A DNA stretch of 24,631 nt. Origin: an uncultured Coriobacteriaceae bacterium (GTDB taxonomy: Bacteria; Actinomycetota; Coriobacteriia; Coriobacteriales; Eggerthellaceae). The first letter of the stretch is position 1. Every line of letters begins with the position of its first letter. Of this stretch, positions 14,928 through 22,557 are shown one piece after another. The position numbers and the translations under genes were made by a program. The notes beneath the pieces are model-generated. The model ran no database searches, was not told where the DNA came from, and worked only from the letters and a program-made list of their open reading frames with translations. The stretch covers positions 1 through 24,631 of the forward strand of contig USAB01000021.1 of the NCBI GenBank assembly GCA_900552585.1, read 5' to 3'.

Positions 14928-15138
14928 CGGGTGGCGCTGCGGGCAGTGGCGGTGCAGCGGCCAGGGGACGGTGGAATATGCTGTTGTCCTAGCAGCACTT
15001 CTCGCCATGGTCGTGGGGTTCGGCGCACTCTGGCATTTCTTCGACATGGGCGCGCCGATCCTGCATGCCCTGCAAAGCGCATCTCATCATCTGCAGTCGG
15101 CAGCGGCGGGGGCGATCGGCGATGTCTTCATGTACTGA
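14896..15138 (+). CDS. Second Flp-like prepilin with Cys-rich leader
   Basis: 80 residues from ATG 14896, the only usual start near in this frame, 32 bases inside flp. The leader MQSPQASTGCSGWRCGQWRC contains three Cys and two Trp, then the cleavage site G22/QGTVEYA with Glu at +5. The hydrophobic helix VVLAALLAMVVGFGALWHFF follows, and the mature protein would be about 58 residues, ending DVFMY. It is longer and different from Flp at the C-terminus, so it may be a minor or variant pilin. The ribosome site (AAGAGCTG) is weak; coupling to flp translation is likely. Start is uncertain, product family is not. Confidence 0.8.
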   Translation: MQSPQASTGCSGWRCGQWRCSGQGTVEYAVVLAALLAMVVGFGALWHFFDMGAPILHALQSASHHLQSAAAGAIGDVFMY

Positions 15139-15676
15139 TGCCGTTCGCGGTGTCTTGGCGGACTGCGCGCAACGGCTGCGCAGGGGAGCGAACGGCCAGG
15201 CTACAGTCGAGGCGGCGTTCTTGATCCCCCTGATATTCCTGGGACTGCTTCTCTTGCTGCAGCCGGGCATCTTGCTCTACGACCGGGTGGTCATGGAGTC
15301 TGCGGCATCGGATGCCTGCCGCATGCTCGTCATGCGCACCGCTTCGCAGGGGTTGTCCGACAAGGTGTACGAGGAGGCCGTCATCCGCCATTTGGGAGCC
15401 ATACCGCCGCAGGAGAACTTCCATGTGCATGAGGGCGGATGCTCGTGGGAAATCCAGCTGCAGGGAAACGAGAGCAGCCAGACGGTCAGCGCGACCATCT
15501 CGCAGCAAGTGAAGCCGCTGCCGCTGCTGGATGTCGGATGCAAGTTGATAGGTCTTGCAAATGCGTCGGGGAATTTGGAGGTGTCCGTGACGCGAACCAT
15601 GCAAACGCAGCCGGAATGGGTGGCTGCAAGCAAGTACGGATTGCATGCAGGTGCGTGGGCAGGTAACTGGGGCTGA
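15122..15676 (+). CDS. tadE: TadE-like pseudopilin
   Basis: 184 residues from ATG 15122, overlapping the previous stop by 17 bases; the frame is open from 15065 but that start has no support. The leader ends with RGANG25/QATVEAAFLIP, Glu at +5, followed by a hydrophobic helix (FLIPLIFLGLLLLLQPGILL). The rest is a soluble, probably extracellular domain with a few Cys (SDACRMLVM, GGCSWEIQL, DVGCKLIGL). TadE-type pseudopilins are processed by the prepilin peptidase and are needed for pilus formation. A clear ribosome site is lacking (GGGGG); coupling is likely. Confidence 0.85.
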   Translation: MSSCTDAVRGVLADCAQRLRRGANGQATVEAAFLIPLIFLGLLLLLQPGILLYDRVVMESAASDACRMLVMRTASQGLSDKVYEEAVIRHLGAIPPQENFHVHEGGCSWEIQLQGNESSQTVSATISQQVKPLPLLDVGCKLIGLANASGNLEVSVTRTMQTQPEWVAASKYGLHAGAWAGNWG

Positions 15677-15697
15677 TAGGGAAAGGAGGCGGGTTCG

Positions 15698-17821
15698 ATG
15701 AGCGTGCATGACGTGTGCTTCGATGATGAGGGGTTCTCGACGGTCGGCGTGGTGCTGGCGTTGCTGGTCTCCCTATCGCTGATCTTTGCGTCGGCGCAGG
15801 TGTACCGCATCAACAGCGCTGCAACCATCCAGGAGACGGCGGATGCCGCCGCGCTTGCGGCGGAGGATGTCGTTGCGGAATTCTATATCGCAGTGCGCGT
15901 CTGCGACGCTCTGGTGCTTTCCATGACTCTGACCGGGGCCGTTGTCATGGGTGCGGGGATCGCAGCGCTCTGCATTCCCCAATCGGCGCCGGTAGGCGGA
16001 AAACTGATTGCCATTGCGGAGAAGGTGTTCAAAGCGCGCAACTCGTTTGCCGAAAAGGCCGTCGAGGGGCTGAACAACGTACAGAAATCCCTGACGTTCT
16101 TGGCAGCCGCGGATTCGGCTGCGGTCGTATCGGCGAACGCCCAGGCGGATGGCGATGCGGGGTATTTCGGTTTCGCGCTCCTGCTGCCGGTGAAGGGCAA
16201 GGACATACAGATCGGCGGAGCCGATAAAGCGCAAGCGGCGATGGCGGATGTCCAGGAGAATCGGGACGAGCTGGAAGAGGCTGCGGAGAAAGCGGATAAG
16301 GCGGCGCGGGAGGCGAACGAGGCGAAGGAAGAGGGGTATCGGGCGGATTGCGGCGACAACCCGGGCTATTGCCTCTACGAGCGCGCGAAGACGCTTGCCT
16401 CGCTCTCCGATGATAAAAACCCCTACTACGCTACAGCGGACGCGTGGAGTTTTGCCGTTGCCCTCCGCCGTGCTCAGGCCTACTATCCGGCCCGGCTTGC
16501 CGCGGAGAGCCCAGAAGGCTCCTCCATATCTGCGCAAGCGGATTCCGAGCTGCGGAAACGCTTCTACCGCTATGCATCGAAGACCGTGGCGAAGGGGTTC
16601 GTGAAAGAGAGTGACGATTCGTTCTCCGCGAATTTCCCCCTGCTTCCCAGGAACACGTCGGAGATGAAGGAGACGGAGCTCTATACGGAATCCGTGTATC
16701 CCATTACGGAAAACGGCAAGAAGAAGACCATGCACGCATTCAGCGGTTGCCCGCAGGCGGCGTCCGCGGTCGGCACCGGTTCCATCAAGGACCTCGATGA
16801 AGGGGGTTTCGAAACGTGCCCCGATTGCGAGTTCACCGTTTCCAGTCTGGGGAAGGTGGCAGCGGCGTCTTCGACCATAGACAACGGTTTCGAATACCAC
16901 TATCGGAAGGTTGCCGAGGCGGCACAGCGCTATCAGAAGGCGCGCGAGGAGCAGAAGCCGGAATCGGACAAGGCCAAGCATATTGTGCGGCAAGCATTCG
17001 AAGAGCTGAGCGCTGCCATGACGCAGGCGGCCTCGCAGCGGATAGATGCGAAGCCGCCGGGACGGTACGGATCCGTTGCAATCGTGGCGACGACGAAGTC
17101 CCTTCCGGCAGACAGCGGCTTCGAGAACTCGTTCGTCAGCACGGGCGTTTCGCTGGGCACGCGGGCGGCGATATCGTCGGCGGTGCTGGCAAGCGACAAA
17201 CCGCAGGAAACGGCCTCGGTGCTCTCGTCTCTCCTGGATGGATTTAAGGGGCAGGGGGAGACGCTGGGCGTGACCGGAGCGGGTATGGTGCTTGATGCCT
17301 GGTCCTCCCTGTTGTTCGCATACACGCAAGGGGAATCGGCGGTGGAGAACGGCTTGCGCTCCCTTCTCAACCGTCTGCCCCTGGTGGGTCCGAGCGGGCT
17401 GGGGACATGGGCATCGGGAAAGTTCAAGGAAACCGTTGAGGGCCTGGGATTGAAACCGGCGAAACTGGACGCGCCGAAGCCCATCCTTGCGAATTCGTAT
17501 CACGCATTGTCGCGAGATGGAAGCGAGGCGTCCGCCCGATTCCTGTCCGTGAAGAAGGCGGCGGCGCAAATGACCGGCCAGGACCTGTTCTCGGGTGCGG
17601 TGTCCGTTGCGGAGACCTATGCCGTGAAGAAGGTGCGCTCCATCAACGACGAGATTGTCATAGCCACCATCCAGCCGTTCGGCGATGCAGGACCTTCCCT
17701 GCCGGTGACCATCACGTTGCCGCCGGCGGTCAAGAATACCGGCGAAGGCCTGATATCCGAGCTGGCGGCGCGGCTCCGCTCCATACGCGCAACGATGACG
17801 GATGTCGTGCAATGGAGGTGA
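15698..17821 (+). CDS. Large TadG-like pilus protein with possible zinc-binding insert
   Basis: 707 residues. N-terminus FDDEGFSTVGVVLALLVSLS with a membrane helix (about 14-34), followed by the Tad/TadG signature IQETADAAALAAEDV (44-58). There is no Glu at +5, so processing by the prepilin peptidase is doubtful. A second hydrophobic stretch is at 71-92. Residues 175-212 are a charged, probably coiled-coil segment (ENRDELEEAAEKADKAAREA). At 346-377 there is HxxxxC...CPxC (H346, C351, C374, C377), like the zinc-binding motif of Ada-type and nuclease-associated domains. The C-terminal half has no recognised domain. It is far larger than ordinary TadG. AAAGGAGG precedes the ATG. It probably sits at the outer face of the membrane as a part of the pilus base or tip (inference). 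Confidence 0.78.
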   Translation: MSVHDVCFDDEGFSTVGVVLALLVSLSLIFASAQVYRINSAATIQETADAAALAAEDVVAEFYIAVRVCDALVLSMTLTGAVVMGAGIAALCIPQSAPVGGKLIAIAEKVFKARNSFAEKAVEGLNNVQKSLTFLAAADSAAVVSANAQADGDAGYFGFALLLPVKGKDIQIGGADKAQAAMADVQENRDELEEAAEKADKAAREANEAKEEGYRADCGDNPGYCLYERAKTLASLSDDKNPYYATADAWSFAVALRRAQAYYPARLAAESPEGSSISAQADSELRKRFYRYASKTVAKGFVKESDDSFSANFPLLPRNTSEMKETELYTESVYPITENGKKKTMHAFSGCPQAASAVGTGSIKDLDEGGFETCPDCEFTVSSLGKVAAASSTIDNGFEYHYRKVAEAAQRYQKAREEQKPESDKAKHIVRQAFEELSAAMTQAASQRIDAKPPGRYGSVAIVATTKSLPADSGFENSFVSTGVSLGTRAAISSAVLASDKPQETASVLSSLLDGFKGQGETLGVTGAGMVLDAWSSLLFAYTQGESAVENGLRSLLNRLPLVGPSGLGTWASGKFKETVEGLGLKPAKLDAPKPILANSYHALSRDGSEASARFLSVKKAAAQMTGQDLFSGAVSVAETYAVKKVRSINDEIVIATIQPFGDAGPSLPVTITLPPAVKNTGEGLISELAARLRSIRATMTDVVQWR

Positions 17822-17826
17822 CGAAC

Positions 17827-18267
17827 ATGCTTGCAATCGCGTCGGCAAGGTATTCGAAGGGCCAGATGACCATGGAGTTCATGGCGATGTTCCCAATCAT
17901 GGTCATTATTGCCTGCATTGCGGTGAATGCGGCCCTCTTCTTCTCCGAGTGCGCGGGATTCGACGTGCAGGCGAAAAATGCCATCCGCACCTATGCGGCA
18001 TCGCCGGGATACGGCGAAACGGGTGCGGCGGCCGGACCGCGTATCCAATCGGCCTTGGAAGCGGAATTCTCAAGCGATACGACGTCGGTATCCGTGACTT
18101 CCTCGAACCAGGATGGGGGCATGGTGCGTTTCGATGCGACGTTGGAATATGCCCCGAATCTGTTCGGTCTGGGGCTTCGCAGTTCCATCCTGGGCGTGTC
18201 GTTGCCGCATCTGCAACATACGACATCCCTGGTGGTGAGTCCTTATAAACCAGGCGTGCTGTTCTAA
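17827..18267 (+). CDS. Second TadE-like pseudopilin
   Basis: 146 residues from ATG 17827, chosen because GGAGGTGA (17814-17821) sits just before it; ATG 17812 overlaps the previous gene and has no site. Leader ASARYSKG12/QMTMEFMA with Glu at +5 and Phe at +6, then the helix FPIMVIIACIAVNAALFFSE. The extracellular part is about 100 residues, with FDVQAKNAIRTYAASPGYGE after the helix. The arrangement large TadG-like followed by small TadE-like suggests both act together in the pilus. Confidence 0.8.
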   Translation: MLAIASARYSKGQMTMEFMAMFPIMVIIACIAVNAALFFSECAGFDVQAKNAIRTYAASPGYGETGAAAGPRIQSALEAEFSSDTTSVSVTSSNQDGGMVRFDATLEYAPNLFGLGLRSSILGVSLPHLQHTTSLVVSPYKPGVLF

Positions 18268-18278
18268 GGAGGGTAGCT

Positions 18279-18776
18279 ATGAGGAAAGAAACGGTAAGGG
18301 GAACGCTCATTGCCGTGGCGATAGTTGCAGCGCTTGCCGGATCTGACGGCATCGCCGATGCCGTTGCAGGCGATCAGGGCGATACGGGTGCCGTTACCGC
18401 TGCGCAGATGGTGCAGGCGGCAAGCCGGGGTTCGGGTATATTCGGCTCGTCGGAAGCGGGGGTGCCGGCGGATTTCGAAAGCTCCGTGTTCTCGACGGAG
18501 GGATTCGGGCAGCTGCAGCATACTCCGGATGGAAGGATAGTCGGCATGGTCTGCTCGGGCGCTCCGGAAGACACCATGGAGCTGTGCAAGGGCCGCCTGC
18601 AGGAGAACGGCTGGACGTACATCGAGAGCGGGCAGGGAAACCGGACATCTTTTCTGAAACAAGAGGGGGCTTATACCTGGGCATACGTGGATTGCACTGC
18701 CGTAGGCGACGACACCTCGGTGGTTGTGGTGTTGGATCGGGGTGATGGGAATGCTGCAAGCGAGTCTTCGCAGTAG
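18279..18776 (+). CDS. Small secreted protein of unknown function
   Basis: 165 residues. An N-terminal signal peptide is clear (MRKETVRGTLIAVAIVAALA, hydrophobic 9-21, likely cut near ADAVAG). The mature part has three Cys (VCSGAP, MELCKG, VDCTAV) and a compact region with NGWTYIESG and AYTWAYVDC, ending in a strand VVVVLDRGDG. No known domain is recognised. AAGGAGG lies before the ATG. It lies in the pilus transcript just after the pseudopilins and so may be a pilus accessory or periplasmic-side factor; that is only contextual. Confidence 0.7.
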   Translation: MRKETVRGTLIAVAIVAALAGSDGIADAVAGDQGDTGAVTAAQMVQAASRGSGIFGSSEAGVPADFESSVFSTEGFGQLQHTPDGRIVGMVCSGAPEDTMELCKGRLQENGWTYIESGQGNRTSFLKQEGAYTWAYVDCTAVGDDTSVVVVLDRGDGNAASESSQ

Positions 18777-19194
18777 GGAGGCCAACAGGGTGCGGTCGGG
18801 CGCGCAAGGGCGGATGCTGCCATACGCGAAGCTTCCGGTAGACGGCTTTCCCGCTTCACGGCTTGTGCTGGCAACGCGCCTGACCAGCCGATTGCGCGGA
18901 CTGCTGATGTCTCCCGAAAGCGATTCCGTGCTGATGTTGGCGCCCTGCCGCGATATTCACACGTTCGGTATGGGGTACGCCATCGATGTGGCGTTTGTGG
19001 ACGAACACGGCAGGATCATCCAATCATGCCGCGATGTCCTGCCGAACAGGCGCGTACGCAATGCGCAGGCAGTCGCTGTGTTGGAGCGCTTTGCCGTACC
19101 GCGCGAGGTCTGGTTCGAAGAGGGCGAATGCCTGGAATTAGGTGGATTCAGGGCGGCGGATGCGCCTGCCCATTCGAGAAAGGACGAAAGATGA
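18751..19194 (+). CDS. DUF192 family protein
   Basis: 147 residues from ATG 18751 (GGGGTG seven bases upstream; the frame is open from 18724 and ATG 18745 is possible). It matches the DUF192 pattern: LTSRLRGLLMSPESDSVLML, then PCRDIHTFGMGYAIDVAFVD and EHGRIIQSCRDVLPNRRVRN, and a closing hydrophobic part AVAVLERFA. The usual FWM(K)NT motif appears here as HTFGM. Unlike many members it has no obvious signal peptide. DUF192 genes are often found beside Tad or other pilus genes, but their function is unknown. It overlaps the previous gene by 26 bases and the next by four (ATGA). Confidence 0.78.
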   Translation: MLQASLRSREANRVRSGAQGRMLPYAKLPVDGFPASRLVLATRLTSRLRGLLMSPESDSVLMLAPCRDIHTFGMGYAIDVAFVDEHGRIIQSCRDVLPNRRVRNAQAVAVLERFAVPREVWFEEGECLELGGFRAADAPAHSRKDER

Positions 19195-19778
19195 AGACCT
19201 GCCCCGTCTGCAAGGCGCGATGCTTTGACGACATGGAGATCTGCTACGGGTGCCTGCATCGATTCGGAAAAGATGACGTAGGGACCGCAGGGGGAACGCC
19301 GCAGCGCGAGGTTGCACAGCAGAAACCGGACGATCCGTTCCAGGAAGGCGGTGCGGCTTTTGCATCGCGGCATGCGCCGCAGTCTGTCTCGTTGCCCGTT
19401 GCGGCACCCACTGCCCATGTCCCCGCGCCAGTCGATGCCGAGCTCGTGGTGCCAGAGCGGGCGGCTGCCCCCGTGTATCAGCAGGACGGGACGCTGTTCG
19501 ATACCCTGGGGTATCGCGTGATGGTGGATGTCCGGCTGGTACCCCTGACAGAGCCGTCGCATCCTTGGCAGCAGGCAGATTCCAGAGAAGGGGGACGCGA
19601 TTCGCATGCGAAGGAGCAGCCTGCTGCATGCGCAGAAGGAACGACGCCCGGCCGCCAGAAGAAACGGTCGGGTGACAGGCGGCAGCATACGCAGCCGCAC
19701 AGGCATGCGGATGCGAAGCCTAAGAATGGATCAGGCGCTCCAAATGGTCGTGGTTCTCATAGAACGCATGCATCATAG
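19191..19778 (+). CDS. Zinc-ribbon protein of unknown function
   Basis: 195 residues from ATG 19191 (ATGA overlap with the DUF192 gene; GAAAGGACG upstream). An N-terminal zinc ribbon MKTCPVCKARCFDDMEICYG-CLHRFG has a CPxC (4-7) and a CxxC (18-21 approx.) pair. The middle is Pro/Ala-rich, a short ordered part TLFDTLGYRVMVDVRLVPLT follows, and the C-terminus is basic and low-complexity. No catalytic motif is seen. It is the last gene of the pilus locus. Its 3' end overlaps the convergent nudC by 59 bases, so the C-terminal limit may be tolerant. It could be a regulator or an adaptor for nucleic acid or protein; unknown. Confidence 0.62.
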   Translation: MKTCPVCKARCFDDMEICYGCLHRFGKDDVGTAGGTPQREVAQQKPDDPFQEGGAAFASRHAPQSVSLPVAAPTAHVPAPVDAELVVPERAAAPVYQQDGTLFDTLGYRVMVDVRLVPLTEPSHPWQQADSREGGRDSHAKEQPAACAEGTTPGRQKKRSGDRRQHTQPHRHADAKPKNGSGAPNGRGSHRTHAS

Positions 19779-20643
19779 CGCTTGTCATGCTGTAGCCGTT
19801 CGGCTCGTGCGGCACGTCGTGCCAGGGAACCCAGGCTGCTTCCGCCAGTTCGCTGTGATCAACGGTGATGCTGGGGCTTCCGTTGACCTCGGCGAAGAAC
19901 CCCACTAGCAAAGAGGCGGAGCGCATCCAGGGCTGGTTCGTGAAGTACGTGATGTTCTTCACGTGCAGGCCCACTTCCTCCATGACCTCGCGGCGCACGG
20001 TGTCCTCCAGCGGCTCGCCGATTTCCGTGAAGCCCGCCACCAGGGCCCATGCCTTGAAGCCCCTTCCGGCATAGCGGGTCAGCAGCAGCTTGTCGCCGTC
20101 GATGATGCCCACGATGATGCCGGGGCTGATTTTCGGGTAGATCATGTTGCCGCATTCCGGGCAGCGCAGCATGCGCTCGACATGGTCGGCTTCCGTCGGT
20201 GCGCCGCATCGTCCGCAGAAGCGGTTATCCGCATACCAGTGGGAAAGCTGCCAGCCCACCTCTACGGCGAAGCGGGTATCTCTCGGCTGTATCCACTGGA
20301 AATTTTCCAGGGACTGGTATGCGTATTCGGCAGGCGCTGCATTTCGTCCGGTACCCGTTTGACCGGCATCGATGCCGTGCTGCCCCAGCAGCGTGCGGGT
20401 AGCATCGTCTTGCAAATTGCCCGGAGCACGATCCAGGAAATACGCGCAGTCGTCTATGGAGAACAGGTACGTGGCGTTGCGGTCGTCCAAATCGTATTCG
20501 GAGACGGTGGGCAACGCGATTTCCTCACCGCGACGCTTCATGAGCAGCGTCGATCCGGAAAAGGAAAGAACCCGATCGCGGGGATGCGGGTCCTTCTCCT
20601 GGTAATGGTTGGAATAGACTCCCTGAATATCGTGCAACATCAT
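19720..20643 (-). CDS. nudC: NAD+ diphosphatase (NudC, Nudix family)
   Basis: 307 residues. A zinc ribbon with C143, C146, C161, C164 (FCGRCGAPT ... LRCPECGNMIYP) precedes the Nudix domain. The Nudix box GFTEIGEPLEDTVRREVMEE plus VGL lies at 204-226, and the NudC-type QPWMRSASLLVGF at 237-249 follows (usual QPWPFPxS, here varied). The N-terminal domain (1-125) is the usual divergent part. NudC hydrolyses NAD(H) to NMN(H) and AMP and, in E. coli, removes NAD caps from RNA; it acts in the cytoplasm. GGAAGGAG lies before the ATG. It follows thrC by 23 bases, so both are probably one transcript. Confidence 0.92.
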   Translation of the reverse strand: MMLHDIQGVYSNHYQEKDPHPRDRVLSFSGSTLLMKRRGEEIALPTVSEYDLDDRNATYLFSIDDCAYFLDRAPGNLQDDATRTLLGQHGIDAGQTGTGRNAAPAEYAYQSLENFQWIQPRDTRFAVEVGWQLSHWYADNRFCGRCGAPTEADHVERMLRCPECGNMIYPKISPGIIVGIIDGDKLLLTRYAGRGFKAWALVAGFTEIGEPLEDTVRREVMEEVGLHVKNITYFTNQPWMRSASLLVGFFAEVNGSPSITVDHSELAEAAWVPWHDVPHEPNGYSMTSAMMHAFYENHDHLERLIHS

Positions 20644-20666
20644 GGAGCGACTCCTTCCTATGGCAG

Positions 20667-22211
20667 TTATTCGCTCAGCATCTCACGAACGGCGTTCTCG
20701 ATGGCGCCCGTGTTGCCATCGATGACTTCCGTGAAGCGGATGGGCAGGCTGTCCAGCTCGGCAAGGCCGGCAGGAATGGGACCGCAGCCCGTTTCGCGCT
20801 CAACCAAGCGATTGAGGTCGCATCCGCTCAGCGCGGCCACATCTTCGGGCAGCTCGTCGTGCGGGGCAAGGTCGTGAAGCGCGCGGTAGACGTTGGCGCC
20901 GAACTTCGCCCAATGCGCCGTGCTGGCAATCAGCACAGGATTGCTGCCGCGCAGGTTCTGGGCAACGCGGAAGGCCACGGCGCTGTGCGGGTCAAGCAGA
21001 TACCCATAGCGGTCGTAGACGTCCTTGATCGTCTTCAGACAATCCTTGCTGTTCACGGAATCGGAGGCGAAGTCGGCATGCAGCTTCTCCAGCGTATCGC
21101 CGTCGATCTCGAAATGCTTGCGCTTGTTCAGATCTTCCATCCATCCGGCGATTGCCTTGGCATTGCGGCCGGTCAGCTCGAACAGCTGGCGCTCCAGGTT
21201 CGAAGAGACCAGGATGTCCATGGACGGCGACGGCGTCAGCACGAACTCGCGGTCGGAGATGTCGTACACGCCCGTGTTGATGAAGTCCGTCAGCACGCGG
21301 TTCTCGTTGCTGGCGCACAGCAGGCGCTCGATGGGCGTGCCCATCTGCTTCGCGTACCAGGCTGCCAGGATGTTGCCGAAGTTGCCCGTGGGAACGCACA
21401 CGTCAATGGGCTTCCCGGGCTCCACTTTCCCGTCCGCAACCAGCTGGGCATAGCTGGAAACGTAGTAGACGATCTGCGGCATCAGGCGGCCCCAGTTGAT
21501 GGAGTTCGCACTGGACAGGGCAATGCGGTAGTTGTTCTGCAGCTCGTTGGCGAATGCGTTGTCGTTGAACACGGCCTTTGCGCCCGTCTGGCAGTCATCG
21601 AAGTTGCCGCGAACGGCCCAGACCTTGACGTTGTTGCCCGCCTGCGTGGCCATCTGGCGATATTGGATGTCGCTAACGCCGCCGTCCGGGTACATGACGC
21701 CGATGCTCACATGGTCCTGGTCCTTGAAGCCTTCCAGCGCCGCCTTGCCGGTATCGCCGGACGTGGCAACCAGAATCAGGAAGTCGTGGTCCAGCCTGCC
21801 CTGCTCCTGCTGCTGCTTCACCGCCGCGGAGAAGCAGCGCGGCAGGCATTGCAGCGCCATGTCCTTGAATGCGCTGGTGGGGCCATGCCAAAGCTCCAGC
21901 ACATGCGTGTTGTCATCAAGGGAGGTGATGGGGCAGATGCGCTCATCGTCGAAGTTCGTGCCGTAGGATCCCTCCATGATGGAGTCGATGACGGCATCGT
22001 CCAAGTCCACGTCGAATGCACGATATACGGCAGCGGCGCGCTGGCGATACGGCAGCTTCGCCAGGGACAAGATGTCGTCCAAGTCCATATGGGGAATATT
22101 CTGGGCCACGTACAGTCCGCCGCCTTCGGCCAGGCCGTCGATGACGGCCTGCGTATAGGGGACGGGCTCCGCGCAGCGTCCGCGCGTATCGATATAAAGG
22201 TTCTGCGACAT
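20667..22211 (-). CDS. thrC: Threonine synthase
   Basis: 514 residues. A PLP enzyme that converts O-phosphohomoserine to threonine, the last step of threonine biosynthesis. The start is ATG 22211 (MSQNLYIDTRG, family-typical); the frame is open to 22313 but the upstream part is not conserved-looking. The PLP lysine is K116 in LWHGPTSAFKDMALQ. Also visible are ILVATSGDTGKAALEGF, VCVPTGNFGNILAAWYAKQM and SSANSINWGRLMPQIVYY, all landmarks of the larger threonine synthase class (about 460-520 residues). AAGGGAA lies before the ATG at a somewhat long distance. No homoserine kinase or dehydrogenase is next to it. Confidence 0.96.
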   Translation of the reverse strand: MSQNLYIDTRGRCAEPVPYTQAVIDGLAEGGGLYVAQNIPHMDLDDILSLAKLPYRQRAAAVYRAFDVDLDDAVIDSIMEGSYGTNFDDERICPITSLDDNTHVLELWHGPTSAFKDMALQCLPRCFSAAVKQQQEQGRLDHDFLILVATSGDTGKAALEGFKDQDHVSIGVMYPDGGVSDIQYRQMATQAGNNVKVWAVRGNFDDCQTGAKAVFNDNAFANELQNNYRIALSSANSINWGRLMPQIVYYVSSYAQLVADGKVEPGKPIDVCVPTGNFGNILAAWYAKQMGTPIERLLCASNENRVLTDFINTGVYDISDREFVLTPSPSMDILVSSNLERQLFELTGRNAKAIAGWMEDLNKRKHFEIDGDTLEKLHADFASDSVNSKDCLKTIKDVYDRYGYLLDPHSAVAFRVAQNLRGSNPVLIASTAHWAKFGANVYRALHDLAPHDELPEDVAALSGCDLNRLVERETGCGPIPAGLAELDSLPIRFTEVIDGNTGAIENAVREMLSE

Positions 22212-22316
22212 CTTCTGTGTTCCCTTCGGTGGATTCGCCTCAATTCCGAAGGCCGTTCGGGCATCGGCGAGCATGTCGGCTTCGGAGGCGCCTGCTACGG
22301 CTTCGGATAACAAAAA

Positions 22317-22322
22317 AGTATA
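22317..22322 (-). promoter_or_regulatory. Possible -10 element of thrC-nudC
   Basis: TATACT on the minus strand lies about 105 bases upstream of the thrC start. No good -35 (ATCATG at 22340-22345). Region 22325-22480 between the divergent promoters has no gene that I can support. Confidence 0.3.
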
Positions 22323-22500
22323 CTATGCGCTTCTGCATGCATGATGGCGGCATTCGGCGATATCCGCCCTTTTCGCCCGCGCATCGGCGGGAGGCGGCGA
22401 AAAGCCCGTACGCGGCACGGGGCGCTGCGACTGCTTCCAAGGACGTATCGTGGATGTTCCCCATGCGCGCGGCCGTGCACATTTTTCGCTGCATTCCGTG

Positions 22501-22509
22501 TGCTATACT
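22501..22509 (+). promoter_or_regulatory. Extended -10 promoter of ruvCAB
   Basis: TGCTATACT is a TGn-extended -10 (TATACT 22504-22509). The -35 region ATTTTT (22481-22486) is weak at 17 bases, usual for extended -10 promoters. It lies about 50 bases upstream of ruvC. Confidence 0.55.
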
Positions 22510-22510
22510 G

Positions 22511-22524
22511 CGAACAAATGTTTG
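22511..22524. promoter_or_regulatory. LexA/SOS box upstream of ruvCAB
   Basis: CGAACAAATGTTTG matches the Gram-positive/actinobacterial LexA (DinR) consensus CGAACRNRYGTTYC at 13 of 14 positions and is nearly palindromic. It sits directly after the -10 element at the expected start of transcription, so LexA would block it until DNA damage. ruv genes are SOS-regulated in many bacteria. Confidence 0.8.
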
Positions 22525-22557
22525 CATTTGCAATAGCAGCATCGAAAGGAACTAAGC

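Noticed and set aside
15773..17848. 691-codon antisense ORF opposite the large TadG-like gene
   Set aside because: Arg/His/Gly-rich translation without any motif, exactly opposite a gene with clear N-terminal signature and ribosome site; typical shadow in high-GC DNA.
20859..22310. 483-codon plus-strand ORF opposite thrC
   Set aside because: Mirror of a well-conserved threonine synthase; low-complexity Val/His/Gly-rich translation.
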